A stretch of DNA of 6,961 bases from JAAYCI01 sp964370165 (lineage in GTDB: Bacteria > Bacillota > Clostridia > Oscillospirales > Ruminococcaceae), in assembly GCA_964370165.1 (NCBI GenBank), contig CAYJIG010000082.1, positions 1-6,961 on the forward strand, read 5' to 3'. This document shows positions 1 through 3,806 of the stretch, piece by piece (position 1 is the stretch's first letter; each line of letters opens with the position of its first letter). The translations under genes and the position numbers were made by a program. Below the pieces are notes generated by a model. That model made no database searches and had not been told where the DNA came from. It saw nothing but the letters and a program-made list of their open reading frames with translations.

Positions 1-64
1 AAATAATAAATGATGTATAGCATAAATGGAGGAGGTGTCTCCGCGAAAATTACAAGGTGCATTA

Positions 65-100
65 TGGTAACAACTAAAATCAAAAATATCTATGTTACCA
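65..100. repeat. 8-bp perfect inverted repeat upstream of the recombinase gene
   Basis: TGGTAACA at 65-72 and its exact reverse complement TGTTACCA at 93-100 are separated by 20 bp and lie just upstream of the recombinase start at 115. A weak -10-like TAAAAT (75-80) falls between the arms; I see no convincing -35. The position suits an autoregulatory operator, or an accessory binding site for the recombinase, which often binds next to its own gene. The arms do not match the ACCTTT half-site of the sites at 794-913 closely, so a shared ligand is not shown. The rest of 1-114 holds only a small GGAG-GTGT-CTCC hairpin at 31-42. Confidence 0.4.
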
Positions 101-114
101 GAATGGAGTCTATT

Positions 115-702
115 ATGGAATATGGGTACGTCCGTGTATCAACAAAAGATCAAAACGAGGACAGACAATTGAGCGCGATGCAAGAAATTGGCATAGAAAG
201 GAGGAATTTGTATATTGACAAACAAAGCGGCAAAGATTTCCAAAGGCCTGCTTATAGCAAGCTCATTAAAAGACTAAAAAAAGATGATGTGGTATTTGTG
301 AAAAGCATTGATAGGCTGGGTCGCAACTATAACGAGATATTAGAGCAGTGGCGGATAATTACAAAGAAAATAAACGCCGGGATAGTTGTTCTTGATATGC
401 CGTTGCTTGATACCAGGCAAAAAGGCTGCGATTTAATGGGTATATTCATCTCAGATTTGGTCTTGCAAGTGCTAAGCTATGTGGCGCAAACCGAACGTGA
501 AAATATAAAAAAGAGGCAAGCCGAGGGAATCGCCTTGGCCAAGGCAAAAGGAATACACATGGGCAGACCGCCTCAAGAAAGACCTATCAACTTTATGGAT
601 ATATACCATCTACAAAAAAACGGTATGATAACGCAGCAAAGAGCCAGTGAAATGCTTGGAATATCACGAACTACGTATTCAAGATGGACAAAGGCGTTGT
701 AA
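115..702 (+). CDS. Small serine recombinase, resolvase/invertase family (195 aa)
   Basis: This is a site-specific DNA recombinase that would cut both strands at a 2-bp core through a 5'-phosphoserine link and then resolve or invert DNA. The N-terminal catalytic domain carries YVRVSTKDQ, with the likely nucleophile Ser9 and Arg7, followed by the SIDRLGRN motif (Asp66, Arg67, Arg70). This matches the Arg8/Ser10/Arg68/Arg71 layout known for gamma-delta resolvase. A long helix with ER...KKRQAEGI leads to the GRPP hinge (150-153) and a C-terminal helix-turn-helix (about 171-192, QQRASEMLGISRTTYSRW). The start at 115 is chosen because GGAG (105-108) lies 6 nt upstream and the protein then begins MEYGYVRVS, as family members do; in-frame ATGs at 10, 13, 64 and 103 would add an atypical extension. 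The length is normal and all catalytic residues are present, so it is probably active. The paired inverted sites 92 bp downstream are its candidate substrate. Confidence 0.93.
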   Translation: MEYGYVRVSTKDQNEDRQLSAMQEIGIERRNLYIDKQSGKDFQRPAYSKLIKRLKKDDVVFVKSIDRLGRNYNEILEQWRIITKKINAGIVVLDMPLLDTRQKGCDLMGIFISDLVLQVLSYVAQTERENIKKRQAEGIALAKAKGIHMGRPPQERPINFMDIYHLQKNGMITQQRASEMLGISRTTYSRWTKAL

Positions 703-732
703 GCAAACATACCAATAACAGCTTTAAAGCAG

Positions 733-761
733 TTGTACTTTTATAAATGCCATGATATAAT
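733..761 (+). promoter_or_regulatory. Sigma-A-type promoter with extended -10, reading toward the zinc-ribbon gene
   Basis: TTGTAC (733-738), a 17-bp spacer, then TATAAT (756-761), preceded by TGA to give an extended -10. Transcription would begin near 768 and cross the left inverted site and the terminator at 840-862 before reaching the gene at 940. The -35 matches consensus at only three positions; the perfect -10 carries the call. Confidence 0.7.
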
Positions 762-793
762 TTCTTCATACAATTAAATAGATGTTCAAAGAA

Positions 794-819
794 TGTACTA
801 AAGGTACACCTTTTTGAAT
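794..819. repeat. Left candidate recombinase crossover site
   Basis: A near-palindrome centred on the dinucleotide AC (806-807), with AAAGGT to the left and ACCTTT to the right; the right half continues TTGAAT. Its 15-bp core (800-814) is an exact inverted copy of 893-907. Two half-sites of about 12 bp around a 2-bp asymmetric core is the known layout of Hin/Gin-type serine invertase sites. The outer part of the left half (TGTACT) is the most diverged of the four half-sites. It could instead be an operator. Confidence 0.55.
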
Positions 820-839
820 GAGTGGAATGAATGCTTATT

Positions 840-870
840 AACACCTATATGAGGTGTTTTTTCTGTTTTT
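840..870 (+). terminator. Rho-independent terminator inside the inverted-site cassette
   Basis: Perfect 7-bp stem AACACCT (840-846) / AGGTGTT (852-858) with loop ATATG, followed by a run of six T (857-862) and, after CTG, five more T. It lies 138 bp downstream of the recombinase stop and about 70 bp upstream of the next start codon, so it would end both read-through from the recombinase and the transcript from the promoter at 733-761. On the minus strand the stem has no T-run after it, so it is one-directional. Confidence 0.8.
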
Positions 871-887
871 AGGGGCATTTTTCGCTA

Positions 888-913
888 TGTTCAAAAGGTG
901 TACCTTTTTGATA
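888..913. repeat. Right candidate recombinase crossover site
   Basis: A near-palindrome centred on GT (900-901): AAAAGGT on the left, ACCTTTTTGATA on the right, and the left half read in reverse gives ACCTTTTGAACA. TTTTTGATA also occurs in the half-sites of the Salmonella hix sites used by the Hin invertase, as I recall them. The site ends 13 bp before the AAGGAG ribosome binding site of the 940-2439 gene, so the boundary of any inverted segment would sit in that gene's leader. Confidence 0.55.
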
Positions 914-939
914 ATAATATTATTAAGGAGATATATACT

Positions 940-2439
940 ATGAAAGATAACTCGACAGTAAAATGCACAAATTGTGGTGGAAACATAAACGTAGACTCTT
1001 TAGAAGATACAGTAGTTTGTAAATATTGCGATGCTACTTTATCCGTGTCGGAACTACTTTCAGAAAGCGACAACATCAGAAGCCAAAAAATCAATGCACG
1101 CATGCAAAGAGATATTGAACTGGGCAAACAAGCAACTGAATCCGAAAGAATGAAACATGAAATATCAAGAGAAAACCAGCAGCGACACATTGAAATGATA
1201 GAAAAGTTCAAAAAAAGCAAATTTAGCAAGATAGTTATTGTATTTGCTATAATCTCATTGATTGCTGCCATCAACTCTTTTGCGAATGTCGAAATTTTAG
1301 CAGGACTTGTAGCTATAGTACAAGCTGGGCTATATATAGTATCGTGGCTAATGGGTATGCAGTTTATCAAAGAAAAAAGATATAGCTATCACATTTTACC
1401 TACGATTGCCGCACTTATTTTGATTGTTCCATATAGTTTACTTAGTAATATGTCCACCGACACTACAGAAAGTTTTGAATGGACTGACATGGAGCTTCAT
1501 CAAATTTTACCCGAGCCTGACTCAAGTAAAGGTGAACTGCATACCAACAGTAATAATGAATTATGGATTGATGTAGTTGGATTAAGTGAATCTGAATATA
1601 ATGACTATATTGATGCTTGTATTGATGCAGGATTTTCCATCGATGCAGAAGAAATAGGTTCTTCTTATGATGCATATAACAACGAAGGCTATAAACTGGG
1701 ATTGTCTTACTACAGCTCTAATGAAGAGATGAGCATAATGCTGGAATCTCCGGCGGAAATGAGTGAGATAGTTTGGCCTACCAGTGATATTGCGAAACTT
1801 ATCCCTGTTCCAAAATCAAGTAAAGGAGATGTATATTTCGATAATGCAGATGGGTTTGCCATATATCTTGGAGAAACACCGATTGCGGATTATAACGAAT
1901 ACGTCCAGCTTTGCTCGGAAATGGGATTTAGCGTCGACTACGATAAAGGCGATCATCATTACTATGCTTATGATGAGTCAGGGCATTATTTGTCACTCAA
2001 ATACGAGGGTAATAATATAATGTTTGTGAAACTTGAAGCTCCTGACGAAAGCGAACCCGTAAAAAGTGAGCCTCCTACAAACAGTGATACGCCGGAAAGT
2101 GACGAACCACTTGCTATCGATGAATCAGAGCCTGCAGACGAAGCTGTATCCAGTGAAAGTAGCAATACTGAACTGATAGACGGTATGCGTCCCGAGTTTA
2201 AAGAAGCTATGGATAGCTATGAGGCATTCTTTGACGAGTATATTGAGTTCATGAACGAATATAACGAATCAGACGACGTCGCGGGAATGATGGTTGATTA
2301 TGTGGACTTTTTGGCAAAATACGCCGAAGCTATGGAAGGACTGGAAGAGCTGGAATCACAAGAAATGAACGATGCAGAACTTGCTTATTATACCGAAGTG
2401 ACGCTACGAATCAACGAAAAGCTACTTGAAGTGCTATAG
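940..2439 (+). CDS. Zinc-ribbon membrane protein with two tandem repeats (DUF6591-like), 499 aa
   Basis: Function unknown. The start at 940 is preferred over an upstream in-frame GTG (898) because AGGAG (926-930) lies 9 nt before it and the zinc ribbon then opens the protein. Order: a C4 zinc ribbon (Cys9, Cys12, Cys27, Cys30); a charged helical stretch (about 40-95); three hydrophobic segments (about 97-115, 117-142, 150-170); two tandem repeats (about 179-271 and 277-368) sharing ILP/LIP-x-P-xSSKG, a central DYxxYxxxC..xGFS and a closing LxAP/LESP; an acidic Ser/Pro/Glu linker (369-407); and a helical domain (417-499) beginning RPEFKEAMDSYEAFF and ending AYYTEVTLRINEKLLEVL. From memory, the repeats resemble DUF6591 and the tail recurs in Clostridia surface or lipoproteins; I could not verify this. 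The ribbon is probably cytoplasmic and the repeats outside. Expression may be controlled by the cassette at 794-913. Confidence 0.9.
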   Translation: MKDNSTVKCTNCGGNINVDSLEDTVVCKYCDATLSVSELLSESDNIRSQKINARMQRDIELGKQATESERMKHEISRENQQRHIEMIEKFKKSKFSKIVIVFAIISLIAAINSFANVEILAGLVAIVQAGLYIVSWLMGMQFIKEKRYSYHILPTIAALILIVPYSLLSNMSTDTTESFEWTDMELHQILPEPDSSKGELHTNSNNELWIDVVGLSESEYNDYIDACIDAGFSIDAEEIGSSYDAYNNEGYKLGLSYYSSNEEMSIMLESPAEMSEIVWPTSDIAKLIPVPKSSKGDVYFDNADGFAIYLGETPIADYNEYVQLCSEMGFSVDYDKGDHHYYAYDESGHYLSLKYEGNNIMFVKLEAPDESEPVKSEPPTNSDTPESDEPLAIDESEPADEAVSSESSNTELIDGMRPEFKEAMDSYEAFFDEYIEFMNEYNESDDVAGMMVDYVDFLAKYAEAMEGLEELESQEMNDAELAYYTEVTLRINEKLLEVL

Positions 2440-2443
2440 CAAC

Positions 2444-2481
2444 AAAAAGAGCGATGATAATAAAACATCATCGCTCTTTTT
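2444..2481. terminator. Strong bidirectional rho-independent terminator between convergent genes
   Basis: A perfect 15-bp stem, AAAAAGAGCGATGAT (2444-2458) with ATCATCGCTCTTTTT (2467-2481), loop of 8 nt. The A-run on one side and T-run on the other give a U-tract on both strands, so it can end the + strand zinc-ribbon gene (stop at 2439) and the minus-strand sdpI-like gene (stop at 2519). Confidence 0.95.
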
Positions 2482-2518
2482 CCTTAATATCAGACATTTT
2501 CATCCTGTTTTTGCATAA

Positions 2519-3145
2519 TTATTTGGACTTTTTATGTAGAGTATACGAATAAATAAACGGCAATATTATCAAAAAAGCAACAGTCACCGGAACAATATAT
2601 CCTGCTACACTAAAAATTGCCGTGAGCAGTAATACAAAACCACCTATAGTCCATAAAAAGCCTGCAAATCTGTGTGTTTTGTACCAGTTGTCATCATCAC
2701 TTAGTGTCCAAGGCAATCTAATTCCAATAGTATAATTTTTCTTGCATTTGGGAAAATAGTTTCCAACAGCTATTACCAAAACCCCTACCATAGCTCTGAC
2801 AATCAATACAATAGGTAGCGACATGCCCATTGCTAAAAATAGAGTTATAGGCATAATGATTATTGCTGTTGTCGGAACAACCCACCACATAATATTCCTT
2901 AGCATCATTGAAATATTTGCATTTTTCGGATCAGTGGCAATTCTAAAATGCAAGTACAAATTAAGTGCCGCAAACAAAAGTGGTAACCCAAATACGACTA
3001 TTGATTTTGGCATAAATCCATCCCCTGCACCACTGGAATCAAAATGTACTGCAATAGTTGCAGGTAAAGTGTCATAGACTAATACGCCCAGCAAAATGGG
3101 AAGAATACATATTATTGTTGTGATTACAGCATCTTTATTTCTCAT
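2519..3145 (-). CDS. sdpI: SdpI-family membrane protein (208 aa)
   Basis: An integral membrane protein of the SdpI/DUF1648 type. In Bacillus subtilis, SdpI gives immunity to the SdpC killing factor and sequesters the SdpR repressor at the membrane. Here the N-terminal DUF1648-like part holds LPATIAVHFDSSGAGDGFMPK (about 27-47). The SdpI signature, GNYFPKCKKN followed by YTIGIRLPWT and W..THR, spans about 128-160. Roughly six hydrophobic segments are visible, at about 7-27, 48-67, 83-103, 107-127, 163-180 and 183-203. I start it at 3145, where GGAGG (minus strand of 3154-3158) sits 8 nt upstream; a start at 3190 would lie deep inside the preceding gene and has no such site. The start overlaps the end of the sdpR-like gene by 11 bp, implying translational coupling. 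No sdpABC toxin genes are in view, so the immunity target is unknown; a role against another membrane-active peptide is possible. Confidence 0.88.
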   Translation of the reverse strand: MRNKDAVITTIICILPILLGVLVYDTLPATIAVHFDSSGAGDGFMPKSIVVFGLPLLFAALNLYLHFRIATDPKNANISMMLRNIMWWVVPTTAIIIMPITLFLAMGMSLPIVLIVRAMVGVLVIAVGNYFPKCKKNYTIGIRLPWTLSDDDNWYKTHRFAGFLWTIGGFVLLLTAIFSVAGYIVPVTVAFLIILPFIYSYTLHKKSK

Positions 3146-3410
3146 TTGTGTTGCCTCCAAATTGTGAAAACCATAGCATAATCTCTTCAAATACCGAAGT
3201 ATTCAGCTCATAAAAAACATAATTTTTATATTTAGTCTCAAAAATAAGGTCCGCTTTTTTCAGCTGTGCCAAATGATAGGATATAGTAGCGCCGCTCATA
3301 TCAAACGCACTGCCAATATCCCCTGCAGACATTTTCCCTTGCCTCAGCATAACTAATATTTCTCGCCTTACCGGATCTGACAAGGCTTTAAATGCATTTG
3401 GCAATTTCAT
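3135..3410 (-). CDS. sdpR: ArsR-family autorepressor, SdpR-like (91 aa)
   Basis: A small winged-helix DNA-binding repressor. FKALSDPVRREILVMLRQG (about 7-25) is the ArsR opening helix motif. It is followed by the helix-turn-helix (about 27-57, MSAGDIGSAFDMSGATISYH) and a wing (LIFETKYKNYVFYELN). There is no cysteine metal-binding motif, which argues against a metal sensor and fits the SdpR subgroup. The ATG at 3410 has AGGGGG (minus strand of 3418-3423) 7 nt upstream. It is the first gene of a two-gene operon with the SdpI-like gene. In B. subtilis, SdpR represses sdpRI until SdpI, bound to toxin, holds it at the membrane. The inverted repeats around its promoter are its likely operators. Length is normal for the family. 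Confidence 0.9.
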   Translation of the reverse strand: MKLPNAFKALSDPVRREILVMLRQGKMSAGDIGSAFDMSGATISYHLAQLKKADLIFETKYKNYVFYELNTSVFEEIMLWFSQFGGNTNEK

Positions 3411-3429
3411 CTGTGCACCCCCTACAAAT

Positions 3430-3455
3430 TCTATTTTGAATATTTTCTAAATAGA
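3430..3455. promoter_or_regulatory. Candidate SdpR operator O1, over the transcription start
   Basis: TCTATTT (3430-3436) and AAATAGA (3449-3455) form a perfect 7-bp inverted repeat with a 12-bp spacer, starting at the -10 of the minus-strand promoter and covering its transcription start. A repressor here would block initiation. The same pattern recurs at 3486-3511. Confidence 0.6.
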
Positions 3456-3483
3456 TAATATCATGGCAAACAGGCAGTGTCAA
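3455..3483 (-). promoter_or_regulatory. Promoter of the sdpR-sdpI operon
   Basis: On the minus strand: perfect -35 TTGACA (3483-3478), a 17-bp spacer, then TATTAT (3460-3455), preceded by TGA to give an extended -10. The start of transcription would be near 3448, about 38 nt before the sdpR-like ATG. Such a strong promoter fits a repressed, inducible operon. Confidence 0.9.
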
Positions 3484-3485
3484 TA

Positions 3486-3511
3486 TCTATTTCGATTTTT
3501 TTCTAAACAGA
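3486..3511. promoter_or_regulatory. Candidate SdpR operator O2, upstream of the -35
   Basis: TCTATTT (3486-3492), 12-bp spacer, AAACAGA (3505-3511): the same motif and spacing as 3430-3455 with one mismatch, 56 bp away centre to centre. The two sites flank the promoter, an arrangement suited to cooperative binding or a small loop by one repressor. Confidence 0.5.
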
Positions 3512-3530
3512 TGCGAAAATTGCTCGAAGT

Positions 3531-3589
3531 TTGCTTATTATACAAAAATAGTGCTAATAATTAATGAAAAGCCACTTAAAGTACTATGG
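3531..3589 (+). pseudogene. Decayed copy of the 3' end of the zinc-ribbon gene
   Basis: This stretch aligns without gaps to 2381-2439, the last 18 codons and stop of the zinc-ribbon gene, with 45 of 59 bases identical by my count. In the matching frame it reads AYYTKIVLIINEKPLKVL against AYYTEVTLRINEKLLEVL; the original TAG is TGG here and the frame closes at TAA 3593-3595. Upstream, similarity fades within about 15 bp (TTGCTCGAAG against ATGCAGAAC) and no start or ribosome binding site is visible. I read it as the surviving tail of a lost paralogue or of a partial duplication, with the sdpR-sdpI operon lying between the two copies. Similarity ends at the stop codon, so the copy does not extend into the terminator at 2444-2481. 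Confidence 0.75.
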
Positions 3590-3648
3590 TACTAATTTGA
3601 GCAATAATATGCTAAGATCAACAAAAACCTGCCTACCGTCATCAGTAG

Positions 3649-3683
3649 ACATGCTCGCCATGTTGTAAACTGACAGTGCCTGT
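3649..3683. promoter_or_regulatory. Two small palindromes at the leader promoter, possible operator
   Basis: ACATG-N5-CATGT (3649-3663) touches the -35, and ACAG-N3-CTGT (3673-3683) lies in the spacer between -35 and -10. Both are perfect but short. They could bind a repressor; neither matches a regulator site that I recognise. Confidence 0.25.
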
Positions 3684-3691
3684 GATATACT
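3663..3691 (+). promoter_or_regulatory. Promoter for the leader ORF and helicase-nuclease gene
   Basis: TTGTAA (3663-3668), a 17-bp spacer, TATACT (3686-3691) with TGA before it as an extended -10. Transcription would start near 3698, leaving only about 13 nt before the leader ATG at 3711, and about 110 nt before the large gene at 3807. Confidence 0.8.
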
Positions 3692-3710
3692 TTTATTGGG
3701 CGAGGTCATA

Positions 3711-3761
3711 ATGATTTTTGGCACGCTTAATTATGAACTAAACGCTCTGCCCTATGGGTAG
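3711..3761 (+). CDS. Leader peptide (16 aa) upstream of the helicase-nuclease
   Basis: A short ORF encoding MIFGTLNYELNALPYG. GAGG (3702-3705) is placed 5 nt before the ATG. A well-placed promoter sits just upstream. Its last codons run through the 5' arm and loop of the hairpin at 3740-3768 and its TAG (3759-3761) lies in the 3' arm, so a ribosome finishing the peptide would cover the stem. That overlap suggests a regulatory leader rather than a working protein. There is no run of one amino acid that would name a sensed amino acid. I do not recognise the peptide. Without conservation data it could be a chance ORF. Confidence 0.5.
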   Translation: MIFGTLNYELNALPYG

Positions 3762-3780
3762 GGCGTTTTATGTCTTTATT
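3740..3780 (+). terminator. Terminator-like hairpin in the leader, candidate attenuator
   Basis: AAACGC (3740-3745) pairs with GCGTTT (3763-3768), TCTG (3746-3749) with TAGG (3759-3762) using two G-U pairs, and CCC (3750-3752) with GGG (3756-3758) across a TAT loop: 13 continuous pairs. The T-run that follows is interrupted (TTTTATGTCTTTATTT), so termination may be partial, as suits an attenuator. It lies between the promoter at 3663-3691 and the gene at 3807, with no other gene on that transcript to terminate except the leader ORF. Confidence 0.7.
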
Positions 3781-3806
3781 TAAGTAAGTTTATGAGGGTA
3801 AACCAT

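Larger units (their letters stand above)
794..913. other. Candidate invertible cassette enclosing a terminator
   Basis: Two inverted sites (794-819 and 888-913), 94 bp apart centre to centre, enclose a short segment whose only clear content is a rho-independent terminator at 840-862. The central dinucleotides are AC and GT, complementary in inverted orientation as required for inversion rather than deletion. The serine recombinase ends 92 bp upstream. In this orientation the terminator acts on + strand transcripts. After inversion the T-run would lie 5' of the stem as an A-run, and the stem would be followed by AATAAGC, so it should no longer terminate. Within the segment I see no strong promoter on either strand; TTGAAT (814-819) with TATTAA (836-841) at 16 bp is weak. 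Inversion itself is inferred, not seen. Confidence 0.5.

Noticed and set aside
10..114. N-terminal extension of the recombinase from the ATG at 10
   Set aside because: There is no ribosome binding site at a suitable distance, the added 35 residues do not resemble the family, and GGAG lies 6 nt before the ATG at 115.
800..907. A 108-bp MITE with 15-bp terminal inverted repeats
   Set aside because: No target-site duplication is visible at the ends, and the repeats are each near-palindromic around a 2-bp core, which fits recombinase sites or operators better. Not fully excluded; other copies in the genome would revive it.
891..1370. 159-codon minus-strand ORF opposite the zinc-ribbon gene
   Set aside because: It lies wholly over the zinc-ribbon gene and its leader, with no family likeness and no ribosome binding site that I can see; it mirrors a well-supported gene.
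3146..3190. Start of the SdpI-like protein at 3190
   Set aside because: It would add 15 residues encoded within the sdpR-like gene and lacks the strong GGAGG seen 8 nt before the ATG at 3145.
3770..3787. Five-codon ORF MSLFK between the hairpin and the helicase gene
   Set aside because: AGGG is 6 nt upstream, but an ORF this short is expected by chance; I mention it only as part of the leader finding.
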